From Anaerotruncus colihominis (GTDB lineage Bacteria; Bacillota; Clostridia; Oscillospirales; Ruminococcaceae), in NCBI RefSeq assembly GCF_010206195.1, contig NZ_VIQT01000013.1, forward strand, positions 305 through 47,690: DNA of 47,386 bases, read 5' to 3'. A program made the position numbers and the translations under genes. Of the stretch, positions 1-7,959 are shown piece by piece. The notes under the pieces are model-generated. The model was not told the DNA's origin. It was given only the letters and a program-made list of their open reading frames with translations, and ran no database searches. The first letter of the stretch is position 1. Every line of letters begins with the position of its first letter.

Positions 1-1295
1 GCAAACTCGTCCAGAATCATCCTTACATGAACAGGCAGCCGCCCGCCGTATTTATCATCGGCCCGGTCACAAAGCAGGTTGATAAGCTGGCTTTGTACCA
101 TTGCCAGAATGAAATTAAAGGTGGTGTCCGTGTCCGACATAATCAGGAACAGCGCCGTTTTCTCGTCCCCGATGGTGTCAAGTTCCAGTTCGTCGTCCTC
201 CATCAGCTCCCGCACCTCGCGGATGTCAAACGGGGCCATTCTCGCGCCCGCGCTGATAAGGATAGAGGAACGTGTCTTGCCCGCCGAAAGCAGGAATTTT
301 TTATACTGCCGGACGGCAAAATGGTCGGGGTCGCGTTCCTCCAATCGCTCAAACATCATATCCACCGGCGATTGAAATTCCGGGTCGTCCTCGCGGGCTT
401 CGCTGGCATTTATCATTTCAAGCAGCGTCGTGAAGTTCATTTCTTCCTCCGGCGCTTCCTGCCAGATATAGCCGATCAGGGCCGTGTAGAACAGCCGTTC
501 CGATTTCACCCAAAAATCTTCCGCGCTTTTTTCGCCCTCGCCCTTAGTGTTGCAGATCAAGGTGTTTACCAGCTTCAACACGTCTTTTTCCGAGTGCAGA
601 TACCGAAACGGGTTGTATTTCATGCTCTTTTTGAAGTTGATGGTATTGAGAACCTTGATTCGGTACGGCTCATAGATGACCTTCCCACGGGCGTCCCGCA
701 TGGGCTTTCCGTTCTCGTCCAGCTTGGGGGCACCCCGCCGCAGCATGGTCCCCACCTCGGACAAAAGCTGTCCTTTGGGATCGGTGACCACATAGGAGCT
801 GTGCATCTGCATGAGGGAGGGTTTGACGAAGAACCGGGTCTTGCCGCTGCCGCTGCCGCCGATGACCAGGATGTTTTTGTTCCGGGCATACTTGGGATTT
901 TTCGGGCGGCTGGACATGGTGAGCTTTTCCGTCTGAGTCAGAGGGATGTTCCAGTCGGGGACCGGATCGACATAGGGGGCAATATCCGCCGCCGTGCCCC
1001 ACCGGGCGCTGCCGTACTCAATACCCTTGCGGTATTTGCGGGCATTTTTCCCTTTGGAGTACACCGCCAACCGGACGATGACCGCCCCGGCGATGCCCAC
1101 CAGCAGGTCCAGGGGATGCAGGCTTGGCGTTGCATAAGAAAACGCCTCTGTAAAGCCCTGGCTCAAATGCAGAAACTTTTCAGAGGCGTCAAGGCCGGGC
1201 GCAAGGCGCACCGCCTGGCAGAGCTTATCAAAGAGATAGACAAACAACAGATACGGGAGATTGAGGATGAGAGCCTTTTTCAAGTCAACCGTCAT
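1..1295 (-). CDS. VirD4-like conjugative coupling protein (partial)
   Basis: This is the ATPase that couples the relaxase-DNA complex to the type IV secretion channel of a conjugative element. The reading frame runs off the left edge, so about 431 N-terminal residues are seen. Hydrophobic stretches lie near residues 10-22 and 63-76, Walker A is GGSGSGKT at about 146-153, and Walker B (MILDEF) sits at the very edge. The start ATG at 1295 overlaps the stop of the upstream PcfB-like gene (ATGA), so the two are translationally coupled. The product is of the CD1115 type found in Tn1549-like elements. The long plus-strand open frame opposite it is a shadow. Family certain; element type inferred from the neighbours. 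Confidence 0.93.
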   Translation of the reverse strand, partial: MTVDLKKALILNLPYLLFVYLFDKLCQAVRLAPGLDASEKFLHLSQGFTEAFSYATPSLHPLDLLVGIAGAVIVRLAVYSKGKNARKYRKGIEYGSARWGTAADIAPYVDPVPDWNIPLTQTEKLTMSSRPKNPKYARNKNILVIGGSGSGKTRFFVKPSLMQMHSSYVVTDPKGQLLSEVGTMLRRGAPKLDENGKPMRDARGKVIYEPYRIKVLNTINFKKSMKYNPFRYLHSEKDVLKLVNTLICNTKGEGEKSAEDFWVKSERLFYTALIGYIWQEAPEEEMNFTTLLEMINASEAREDDPEFQSPVDMMFERLEERDPDHFAVRQYKKFLLSAGKTRSSILISAGARMAPFDIREVRELMEDDELELDTIGDEKTALFLIMSDTDTTFNFILAMVQSQLINLLCDRADDKYGGRLPVHVRMILDEF

Positions 1296-1780
1296 AATTC
1301 CACACCCCGGTCTTTGGTCTTGACCTTCTCCCGCTGGCGGTGCTGGGCTTTGGCCTGCTGCTTCGCCTGGTCCAGCTCCTTGCGGATGGAGGGCTTTTTC
1401 TCTTTCTCTAGGTTCTTTGCGGAGAACTCCCGAAAGGCCGCCGTGATAACGTCGGCATCCCGGCCCTTGAAAAACACCAGGTAGCGCGGTATCTCGCCGC
1501 TGGTGTCTTTTTTCAGAGCAAAGTCAATGCCGTACTTCTTGGCCGTGGCGGAAAAGGCCCGGATGTTCTGGTCGGTGATCTCGATGTTGGAAACGCCGGT
1601 GTTGTGCTTCATAAGCTGCCGGAGGGTCTGCTTTCCGTGGTGCAGCTTGGTCTTATGGCCGGTCACGCCTTTCTGCATCTCGTCCAGTACCTTTTTCATG
1701 GCCTGTTGCAGCATCCCGGCGGAGAGCTTGGTGACCTCCACACAGAGGGCAACGGTGCGCTGGGTGACTTCTTCCTGCAT
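1292..1780 (-). CDS. PcfB family protein (DUF3801)
   Basis: A 162-residue protein of the PcfB/DUF3801 family, which accompanies the VirD4-like coupling protein in Firmicutes conjugative elements and is thought to help assemble or dock the relaxosome. The body (about 1-125) carries the family's conserved stretch around GVSNIEITDQNIRAF. The C-terminal 40 residues are charged, rich in K, Q and R, and probably disordered. It is preceded by the RepA-like gene in the same direction (6 bp gap) and overlaps virD4 by 4 bp, so all three are one transcript. Family assignment comes from remembered sequence character and gene order. Confidence 0.88.
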   Translation of the reverse strand: MQEEVTQRTVALCVEVTKLSAGMLQQAMKKVLDEMQKGVTGHKTKLHHGKQTLRQLMKHNTGVSNIEITDQNIRAFSATAKKYGIDFALKKDTSGEIPRYLVFFKGRDADVITAAFREFSAKNLEKEKKPSIRKELDQAKQQAKAQHRQREKVKTKDRGVEL

Positions 1781-1786
1781 GAGTCA

Positions 1787-2680
1787 TCATCTCCTTTCTC
1801 CGCCGCCGTACAGGTCGTGGTTCACCAGGGACGCATAGTAGCTGTCGATGGTGGCCGGGGCGTTATACAGGGCAGCCAGCAGATATTTCTTGATGTTGCG
1901 GACATAGGTGGTGTTCTCCCGCATACGGTCCAGCACATACTCGATGTGGGAACTGTTCAGCTTCAGGAACCGGGATTTAACTACCTCCGCCGGATAGTCG
2001 TCCCCGGCAATGCGGATCGTCTCTCTGCGGGAACAGACGGTGTCCACCATGAGCTCCACCAGCTCGTCCAGACGGTCACGGTCCATGTGCTCGTTCTGTG
2101 CGAGGATGTCATACTCGATGTTCTCCAAAATCAGTTCCCGATAGCTCTCTCGCTCCCGCATCCAGTCCGGTCCGATCCGTTTGGCCCCTGCGGGGGTTTG
2201 GGGGCTTGATTGGATAGGATTTGATCCTTCCGTACTTGGTGAATCAGTATTTTGTTCTTCAGGATTTCTTTTCTCTTTATTTAATTGCGGCCGGCTTTCC
2301 AGACATGGGTTATCCTTATCCGGGTTTTCCGTATCTGGACAAGCCGTATCCGGCTCGCCCTCACACGGCTGGCCCGTGTCCGGGGAATGGGGTGTCTCGT
2401 AGATAACATACTCCACATCCACAATCTTGCCCTTGCTGTCCCGCAGACGGTTGCGGACTATGTATCCGGCTCGCTCCAGCTCCTTCAGGGCGGAGCCAAT
2501 GCTGTCCGTACCCTCCTTGCAGATTTTAGCCAGGCCCCTGGTGGTGTAGTTCCAGTCCTCCGGCAAGGACAGCATCATGGAGAGCAGCCCTTTGGATTTC
2601 AGCGACAGCCCCACGTTGCGTAGGTGGTGGTTGGACATCACTGTATAGTCGCGGGTTTTCTCAATGCGAAATACCGCCAT
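1787..2680 (-). CDS. RepA-like replication initiator / DUF6017 protein
   Basis: A 297-residue protein typical of the position just upstream of pcfB-virD4 in Tn1549-type elements. Residues about 25-95 form a winged-helix DNA-binding region (the stretch LLSMMLSLPEDWNYTTRGLA followed by a recognition helix). A low-complexity linker rich in P, D, S and E spans about 108-170, and a C-terminal DUF6017-like domain covers about 180-295. Such proteins are annotated as replication initiators or helix-turn-helix proteins; the exact job in the element is not shown by sequence. The start ATG at 2680 is preceded by an AAAGGAGGTG ribosome site. It is the first gene of the minus-strand transfer operon in view. 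Confidence 0.82.
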   Translation of the reverse strand: MAVFRIEKTRDYTVMSNHHLRNVGLSLKSKGLLSMMLSLPEDWNYTTRGLAKICKEGTDSIGSALKELERAGYIVRNRLRDSKGKIVDVEYVIYETPHSPDTGQPCEGEPDTACPDTENPDKDNPCLESRPQLNKEKRNPEEQNTDSPSTEGSNPIQSSPQTPAGAKRIGPDWMRERESYRELILENIEYDILAQNEHMDRDRLDELVELMVDTVCSRRETIRIAGDDYPAEVVKSRFLKLNSSHIEYVLDRMRENTTYVRNIKKYLLAALYNAPATIDSYYASLVNHDLYGGGERR

Positions 2681-2742
2681 GTTATCACCTCCTTTCGGCG
2701 GTTAGGAAAAGTGTTTATTTTCGAGGAAAATACGGCCTCTAC

Positions 2743-2781
2743 GCCGCCCGGATAGCCCGGAGGGGAGCCTCCATAGGCGGC
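2743..2781. repeat. Nested GC-rich hairpin upstream of repA
   Basis: An outer stem GCCGCC (2743-2748) pairs with GGCGGC (2776-2781), and an inner stem GGAGG (2759-2763) pairs with CCTCC (2768-2772). It lies in the 228-bp gap between the divergent RepA-like gene and the antitoxin gene. It is flanked by AT-rich sequence that probably holds both promoters. It could be a transcript leader structure for repA or an initiator-binding site; neither is demonstrated. Confidence 0.4.
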
Positions 2782-2908
2782 AGCCTTTTCAGTAGTTTTA
2801 GAGAAGAATAAACGCTGGATATTAACTCTATTTCAGCACATTTTCGTGCTGCATATTGCTTTTGTCCTACTTTTAACATATACTGTGTAGTAAAAGGAGG
2901 CTGGGCTT

Positions 2909-3109
2909 ATGGGTAATTCTACTACTAATATTAGCATCCGAATGGACTCTGAATTGAAAGCACAAGCTGACGAACTATTTGCAGAACTCGGGATGAATTT
3001 GTCCACGGCATTTAACATCTTTGTACGTCAATCAATTCGTGATGGAGGAATTCCGTTTAAAATTTCATTGAACCATGTTGATTATACTAAGCCACAGAAT
3101 TTAGAATAA
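2909..3109 (+). CDS. RelB/DinJ family antitoxin, no partner toxin
   Basis: A 66-residue protein with the ribbon-helix-helix fold of RelB/DinJ antitoxins: the N-terminal strand TTNISIRMDSELKAQADELF, then a helix with GMNLSTAFNIFVRQSI, then a short tail ending in the usual IPF(K/E) region. Such proteins bind their own promoter and neutralise a RelE/YafQ-type ribonuclease. A good ribosome site (AAAGGAGG) lies before the ATG. The next plus-strand gene is the helicase at 3202, not a toxin, and no small basic RelE-like frame is seen nearby. It may therefore be an orphan, or it may control the cargo operon. Family confident, role open. Confidence 0.88.
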   Translation: MGNSTTNISIRMDSELKAQADELFAELGMNLSTAFNIFVRQSIRDGGIPFKISLNHVDYTKPQNLE

Positions 3110-3114
3110 AAATT

Positions 3115-3143
3115 ATGACCACAGACTCTTTTCTGTGGCCATA
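3115..3143 (+). terminator. Hairpin between antitoxin and helicase genes
   Basis: The stem TATG(A)CCACAGA pairs with TCTGTGG(C)CATA around a short T-rich loop, six bases after the antitoxin stop. There is no strong T run after it, so it may act as a weak terminator or attenuator. It would let the antitoxin promoter feed a reduced level of helicase transcript. Confidence 0.45.
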
Positions 3144-3201
3144 ATAACAATAAATTTAGAGAAGATTGTATTGAAATCAATTTCTAAAATGGAGGGATAA
3201 T

Positions 3202-5343
3202 ATGCCTTTGGATATTGTGCGCGGACGGATTTCCAATGTAATGGCCACTAAAGAACTCATACCAATCATTGAGAAATTAAATGCCCAAAATGATGCAACG
3301 CTGTATTTGGGATATCCGCTTTCCGCTAATGCAGAAAACACTGTTACTGTTGATGCTTTATTTGTCAGTAATAAAATTGGTATTGTTGCCTTTATATTTA
3401 CTAAGTTAGAAAATTTAGATGAAATTATTGAGGAACAAGGCGAACTATATTTCCAATTAACAAACACTTTAACACAGTATCCGAACTTAAGAAAAGGACG
3501 TTCATTAGCTGTAGATCCCCATGTTATTTCAATTGTGCCTGCGCAGATGGACGGCGAATTAGAAGATGGATATATCCTTTCCACATTTGATGATTTGCCA
3601 AATGCGATTGATGAAATTCCAACATTCGACACAAAGTATTATAAAGTTTTAGTTGAGTCGTTACAAAGAATAGCTAGCATAAAACCTAGGAAAAAACGCG
3701 AAAATGTCAAAAACTCGGGGTCAAAAGGAGATATTATTAAAAAAATAGAAAAGGAGATTGCTAACTTAGATCATTGGCAGAAAAAAGCTGCGTTAGAAAT
3801 TGTAGATGGACCTCAAAGAATTAGAGGTTTGGCTGGTTCTGGAAAAACTATTGTTTTGGCTTTAAAAGCGGCATATTTGCATTCACAATTTCCAGAGTGG
3901 GATATTGTCGTAACTTACTATACGAGAGCTTTATGGCAACAATATCGAGACTTAATCACAAAATTTGTGTTTGAATTTTCTCGAGATGAGCCTAATTGGG
4001 ATAAATTGCATTTGTTTCATGCTTGGGGTTCACAATCTGAACAGGGGATTTATTCTGAAATAGCTCGTTCCATTGGGCAGGTTCCTGTTAATTTTGCAAA
4101 TGCGAAATTAAAGTACGGACGAGAGAAGGCTTTTTCAGGTATATGTGACGAGTTGAATCATATTTTACCGGATAACTATACTCCTCTATATGATTTATTA
4201 TTGATTGATGAGGCACAAGATCTGCCCGCTTCTTTCTTTAAGCTGGTATATAAATGTGTTAAAAAGCCCAAGCGTATCGTATGGGCATATGATGAATTGC
4301 AAAATTTGAGTTCTTCGATTATGCCTTCCATTGAAGATATGTTTGGTACCGACGAAAACGGAAAATCTTTAGTTGAATTGAAAAATGAGCAAGATGAGCC
4401 GATGCAGGATATCATTTTACCTGTTTGCTATCGAAATCCGCCGTGGGCACTTGCTTTAGCACATTCTTTAGGATTTGGTATATATAGAGAGCAATTGGTT
4501 CAGCATTTTGATACGCTGAATCTATGGGAAGATATTGGTTACAAAAAGGATAAAGGCTCTCTGTCTTTTGGTAAGAAAGTGACACTATCAAGAAAGCAGG
4601 ATGCAACACCTCCTTATTTTAATGACTTATTAGACCCTAAGGATGTAATTATAACAAAGCGTTTTGAAGATGTAGACATGCAGTATGACTATGTTGCGCA
4701 ACAAATTAAGAAAAATATTACTGAAGATGAACTTGATCCGGATGATATTCTGGTGATTTTCCCTTCCGTTATTTCCGCTAAAAGTCAGTATCAAAGATTT
4801 GCACAGCATCTTGCGAGATATTCAATATCTTCAATGCTCGCTGGTGTAACCAATGATCGTGATATCTTTCGAGTTCCAGGGAGTATTTCTTGTTCTGCAA
4901 TATACAGAGCCAAAGGAAACGAAGCGCCAATGGTTTATATTGTAAATGCAGACTTTTGTTACGACGGTATTGAATTAATTAAACTGAGGAATACACTTTT
5001 TACAGCCATTACACGTTCTCGTGCTTGGGTTAGAATATGTGGCGTTGGCTACGCTATGGATGGACTCATTGAGGAAATAAACAAATTTATTACTAAGAAC
5101 TATGTTCTTGAATTTAAAATACCAACAAAAACTGAAATGGCTAGGTTAAGAACTATAAATAGAGAGCGTTCAGCGTCTGACACTAAGAAAATCGAAGAAG
5201 CACAAAAGGGCGTTCGCACCCTTCTTGAACTAGTAAATCAAGGTGATTTGGATGCATCCCAAATTCCAGAACTGAGTTCTCTTGTGAAATTGTTTTTAAG
5301 TAGTAAGTCAGATGGTGATAACGTCGATGAAGAGGATGAATAA
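3202..5343 (+). CDS. SF1 (UvrD/Rep-like) helicase, Helicase-DUF2290 defence pair
   Basis: A 713-residue protein. The helicase core begins at about residue 186. Walker A is GLAGSGKT at 209-216, Walker B is DEAQD at 336-340, the R-rich motif IV region is near CYRN, and the C-terminal motifs V/VI read YRAKGNEAPMVYIVNA and FTAITRSRAWVRICG. The first 150 residues form an alpha/beta domain with a stretch (about 48-66) resembling a degenerate NERD/PD-(D/E)XK nuclease sheet, without an obvious complete active site. AGGAGG-like spacing (GGAGGGA) supports the ATG at 3202. The stop overlaps the start of the DUF2290 gene. An SF1 helicase next to DUF2290 matches the Rst_HelicaseDUF2290 anti-phage system I recall. 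The gene is far more AT-rich than the element backbone, pointing to separate acquisition. Confidence 0.85.
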   Translation: MPLDIVRGRISNVMATKELIPIIEKLNAQNDATLYLGYPLSANAENTVTVDALFVSNKIGIVAFIFTKLENLDEIIEEQGELYFQLTNTLTQYPNLRKGRSLAVDPHVISIVPAQMDGELEDGYILSTFDDLPNAIDEIPTFDTKYYKVLVESLQRIASIKPRKKRENVKNSGSKGDIIKKIEKEIANLDHWQKKAALEIVDGPQRIRGLAGSGKTIVLALKAAYLHSQFPEWDIVVTYYTRALWQQYRDLITKFVFEFSRDEPNWDKLHLFHAWGSQSEQGIYSEIARSIGQVPVNFANAKLKYGREKAFSGICDELNHILPDNYTPLYDLLLIDEAQDLPASFFKLVYKCVKKPKRIVWAYDELQNLSSSIMPSIEDMFGTDENGKSLVELKNEQDEPMQDIILPVCYRNPPWALALAHSLGFGIYREQLVQHFDTLNLWEDIGYKKDKGSLSFGKKVTLSRKQDATPPYFNDLLDPKDVIITKRFEDVDMQYDYVAQQIKKNITEDELDPDDILVIFPSVISAKSQYQRFAQHLARYSISSMLAGVTNDRDIFRVPGSISCSAIYRAKGNEAPMVYIVNADFCYDGIELIKLRNTLFTAITRSRAWVRICGVGYAMDGLIEEINKFITKNYVLEFKIPTKTEMARLRTINRERSASDTKKIEEAQKGVRTLLELVNQGDLDASQIPELSSLVKLFLSSKSDGDNVDEEDE

Positions 5344-5992
5344 ACATGTAGAAGACACTCGCGATCAAATAATTAACACTTTACAGATTTTGCATGAATG
5401 TGGTCTATCAAGGATAACAAAAGATATAGCCGTCGTCTGTAATCAGGATACGGAAATTTTAACTTGGGATAACCATGTTCCGGGGAGACATAATGCTGGC
5501 AAGTCGTTTACAACATTGAACCAATATATTTCAATTTATGAGACTGGAGCCTATCACTGTATTCTCTTTGACGGATCAATTATTCGAGTATTCTTCAAGT
5601 TTCGGAAAAACATATTATTACAAGAAAGCTTATTGTACTGGCCTTCCCCTATTCTAATTCCTGAAGAAGATGTCGATGAGTTAGGAATCCGTGAAGCAGT
5701 AAATATGTATTTTTCAGATATTGATATGTTAAATAGTAAAGTTGCCATGCGAAGTCCCTTCAGATACGATTTTGATTCATCAAATATTAGCGAGCAGCAT
5801 CCTGCAACACATGTTCATATTCAGCATGCAGAATGTAGAATTAGTGCAAAGAGACCAGTGTGCTTTAACACTTTCATTAAATTTATTTTTGCAAACTTCT
5901 ACCCAGAAGAATATCCGTCAATATTTTCTGATTTACAGCCGCTTCATTATTCAGGATACACATCTTTTGATAAGGCCATTCTTTGTCTTTAA
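5312..5992 (+). CDS. DUF2290 protein, partner of the helicase
   Basis: A protein of up to 226 residues with the DUF2290 pattern: an N-terminal region with TWDNHVPGRHNAGKSF, and a later segment HPATHVHIQHAECRISAKRP with conserved H residues, then FIKFIFANFYPE. No catalytic function is established for the domain. It overlaps the helicase gene by about 30 bp, so the two are co-translated. The start is uncertain: ATG codons at 5312, 5327 and 5336 are in frame and none has a well-spaced ribosome site, as expected if coupled to helicase translation. With the helicase it forms the recognised two-gene defence arrangement. Same AT-rich composition as the helicase. Confidence 0.83.
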   Translation: MVITSMKRMNKHVEDTRDQIINTLQILHECGLSRITKDIAVVCNQDTEILTWDNHVPGRHNAGKSFTTLNQYISIYETGAYHCILFDGSIIRVFFKFRKNILLQESLLYWPSPILIPEEDVDELGIREAVNMYFSDIDMLNSKVAMRSPFRYDFDSSNISEQHPATHVHIQHAECRISAKRPVCFNTFIKFIFANFYPEEYPSIFSDLQPLHYSGYTSFDKAILCL

Positions 5993-6002
5993 TGTTCTTT
6001 AA

Positions 6003-6043
6003 ATAGTGCGAGCCATAGATTTGCAGTTTATGGCTCGCACTAT
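6003..6043. terminator. Perfect 15-bp inverted repeat between convergent genes
   Basis: ATAGTGCGAGCCATA (6003-6017) pairs exactly with 6029-6043. It sits between the stop of the DUF2290 gene and the stop of the excisionase gene, which converge. Position and symmetry suggest a bidirectional terminator, though no long T run follows. Confidence 0.6.
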
Positions 6044-6046
6044 CAG

Positions 6047-6259
6047 TTATTTAGTTTCGCTTCCCAGTTCCTCCATCGCCAGCCAGTCCTCAAACGACTT
6101 TCTGGAAATGCGGATCGCATAGCCGATGCGAATTGTTTTGAACTCTCCAGAGTTCACCAGACGGTATGCAGTGGATTTTGCAATTCCAAGGATTGCGGCA
6201 ATATCATCCACGGTGTAGGTTCTGTTGCTCGGCAGCTTCTTTTCCTGCGATGTACTCAT
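6047..6259 (-). CDS. Excisionase-like helix-turn-helix protein
   Basis: A 70-residue protein with the excisionase/MerR-type DNA-binding helix: YTVDDIAAILGIAKSTAYRL followed by a recognition segment ending in IGYAIRISRKSFEDWL. Proteins of this size and pattern help the integrase cut integrative elements out of the chromosome. A GGGAGG site precedes the ATG at 6259. The gene lies about 240 bp inside the tRNA-Arg attachment junction, the usual place for such a gene. What is odd is that no integrase follows it on the minus strand; the cargo genes lie there instead. A general transcription regulator of the same fold cannot be excluded. Confidence 0.85.
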   Translation of the reverse strand: MSTSQEKKLPSNRTYTVDDIAAILGIAKSTAYRLVNSGEFKTIRIGYAIRISRKSFEDWLAMEELGSETK

Positions 6260-6281
6260 AATTTTGGCCTCCCATTTTTCG

Positions 6282-6302
6282 TAGGCATTTTGACTATGCC
6301 TA
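6282..6302. promoter_or_regulatory. Inverted repeat upstream of excisionase, possible recombinase site
   Basis: TAGGCAT (6282-6288) and ATGCCTA (6296-6302) form a perfect inverted repeat with a 7-base spacer. It lies between the excisionase start and the attachment site. Candidate roles are an operator for the excisionase or an integrase/excisionase arm site. Confidence 0.4.
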
Positions 6303-6500
6303 TCTGGTTTTCCTTGTGGCGAAGGGGCTTTCTGCCATCATCCGTGCTAAGAATTTGCTAATTTGACATTCTGAACAGGCCGTAACAAGGCGGCATTTTA
6401 CGAAATTTTGTGCAGATTGACCAGTAACCACACAATGTCATAGCGAATCAAAAGTAATGGGAAGTTATGATGGGTATATCGTACCAAAAGAAACGCCAAA

Positions 6501-6545
6501 CTCCTAAGCGGTAGGTCGGAGGTTCGAATCCCCTCAGGCGCGCCA
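6501..6545 (+). other. Attachment junction: 3' fragment of tRNA-Arg(CCT)
   Basis: The sequence from the anticodon loop (CTCCTAA, anticodon CCT at 6503-6505) to the terminal CCA (6543-6545) fits a tRNA-Arg(CCT) gene with correct spacing of the variable loop, T loop (TTCGAAT) and acceptor strand. The five bases before it (6496-6500) cannot pair with the anticodon 3' strand (6508-6512), and no D arm lies upstream, so the 5' half is absent. A terminator follows at once. This is what is left downstream when an element integrates into the 3' end of a tRNA gene; the intact copy should be at the other end of the element. One T-stem pair (A-C) is mismatched. Confidence 0.8.
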
Positions 6546-6555
6546 CCAGGCAAGG

Positions 6556-6586
6556 GCCTGGAGCCGTTTCGCGCTCCAGGCTTTTT
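6556..6586 (+). terminator. Host terminator of the interrupted tRNA-Arg gene
   Basis: The stem GCCTGGAG (6556-6563) pairs with CTCCAGGC (6574-6581), followed by five T. It lies 10 bases after the tRNA CCA end and belongs to the original chromosomal tRNA unit. Confidence 0.8.
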
Positions 6587-6650
6587 CTTATGTCCAAAGC
6601 AAATGCCCGCGTCCGGGGTGGTTCCAAACTGGGCAGGCTTTCCAAGTTTA

Positions 6651-6697
6651 AAAGCTGCGTTTCAACTTGGGAATCCAAGTCAAAACGCAGCTTTTTT
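6651..6697. terminator. Strong intrinsic terminator
   Basis: AAAGCTGCGTTT and CAACTTGG pair with CCAAGT and AAAACGCAGCTTT around a GAAT loop, followed by a T run. The mirror-image A run makes it able to work in both directions. It would end the minus-strand gene at 6733. Confidence 0.75.
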
Positions 6698-6732
6698 TGT
6701 TCCTTATTTTTTTGCACGAGAACGCATCTGTC

Positions 6733-7959
6733 TCAGGCTCTGGCCCTGTATATGACCTCCAGCTGTGAAAAAGTGATATCCCTAGCGTTGTTTGTATGAT
6801 TATAATCTTTGCGTTTATACACTTTCTCCACCTTAAATTTTACAGTATCCCCTATCCGGAACCGCTGCCGCTTCTGCCCCCAATCCGCCAGCCAATGATT
6901 TTCCTTGGGAATTGGTTCCGCACCCAAAAGCGAGGAAGGCAAAAGCCCGTCGATATGATAATAATGCTCGCCTCTTTTCTCGCTGTAATACACGCCCGAG
7001 ATATCCGCCACATAGAAATTTTCCCTGAAACAGACTGGATTTTGTTCCTGGGGCAGGCTACCTAAGGAATAGTATTCATCCTGGTCCACATTAAACCGGT
7101 CGTGGTCAAAATTTTCCTGTATATAGCGGATGTGAGGTTCAAAACACCACCCGCAGAACTCATCGCTCAAATAACGGTACAGTTCCTGCTGTGTATACAT
7201 GGGGAGAACATTCCGATCATAAAGATAATCAACATAAAATGCGTGCGAGGCATATGTGCCGAAAAAAACGCTGCGCATCCGCAGGCAGTGGCCTTTTTGC
7301 CGTTCGCTTATCAGCGCATGGACCTTTTCATTTAACAGGCAGGCCATCGCGGCCTCCAATTCGGTAACAGGGCCGTTTAGGGAGTCCAACATGACATGGC
7401 AGCCCATGCAGCTCATCAAAGCGTGAGACGGGGAGCGGGGATCCAGTTGAAACTTCATGCCTAAATTCATCGCTCTGGCGATCGTCTCTTCTTCCTCGCT
7501 GTTCCATTCGTTTGTGTCGTCTGTTTCAAACAGCCCTTCCTGCGCAGCGCTCTGATCCTTCAGCCGGAGAAGGACCTGACGCAATGTTTTTTGAATATCC
7601 TCGGATAATTTTCGATTCCAATCAATAGCTGTGCGGTTGTATCGAATATATCTTATATGCCTGTAATCAGAGGGAACGTCGTCCGGTTCGGCAGTCAGAA
7701 TAACCACCTCTTTTTTCAGCGCATGAGCGATGCCCAATTCATAATTGACATTTGGGTTTCTTCCGGTGACATCCGCCAGCACGATTGCTGCATGATAAAT
7801 GGATTGGTTGATGTCATCTATAATCGGCCGGTTATTATAAATCTCATCCGCCCGCAAAGGCTCCAGGCCCATCGCTTCGATCGCCGGCGCATAAACCCTC
7901 TTGTAGAGTTCATCAAAGAGATCTCCAAAGGGCATAATTACAAAACAAAGATTATCCAT
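6733..7959 (-). CDS. TIR-like / nucleoside deoxyribosyltransferase-like protein
   Basis: A 408-residue soluble protein. Residues 1-90 carry the nucleoside 2-deoxyribosyltransferase/TIR-like fold: CFVIMPFGDLFDELY at the start, then IVLADVTGRNPNVNYELGIA (about 59-78), with Glu74 in the place of the catalytic Glu of this superfamily. That fold splits N-glycosidic bonds, in some immune proteins of NAD or nucleotides. The rest (about 125-408) is unrecognised. It has a Cys/His-containing stretch (MSCMGCHVM) and an aromatic-rich segment, and ends in a beta-rich tail. The ATG at 7959 lies about 20 bp from AT-rich promoter-like sequence. It stands alone just outside the element junction and is less GC-rich than the operon downstream. 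A defence effector is possible but not shown. Confidence 0.75.
   Translation of the reverse strand: MDNLCFVIMPFGDLFDELYKRVYAPAIEAMGLEPLRADEIYNNRPIIDDINQSIYHAAIVLADVTGRNPNVNYELGIAHALKKEVVILTAEPDDVPSDYRHIRYIRYNRTAIDWNRKLSEDIQKTLRQVLLRLKDQSAAQEGLFETDDTNEWNSEEEETIARAMNLGMKFQLDPRSPSHALMSCMGCHVMLDSLNGPVTELEAAMACLLNEKVHALISERQKGHCLRMRSVFFGTYASHAFYVDYLYDRNVLPMYTQQELYRYLSDEFCGWCFEPHIRYIQENFDHDRFNVDQDEYYSLGSLPQEQNPVCFRENFYVADISGVYYSEKRGEHYYHIDGLLPSSLLGAEPIPKENHWLADWGQKRQRFRIGDTVKFKVEKVYKRKDYNHTNNARDITFSQLEVIYRARA

Noticed and set aside
27..1484. Long 485-residue plus-strand open frame
   Set aside because: It is antisense to virD4 and pcfB, whose minus-strand frame has Walker A/B motifs and coupled starts; composition is that of a shadow.
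6448..6717. Minus-strand frame over the attachment site
   Set aside because: It crosses the tRNA fragment and two terminators, has no family match, and holds the common false peptide translated from a tRNA antisense strand.
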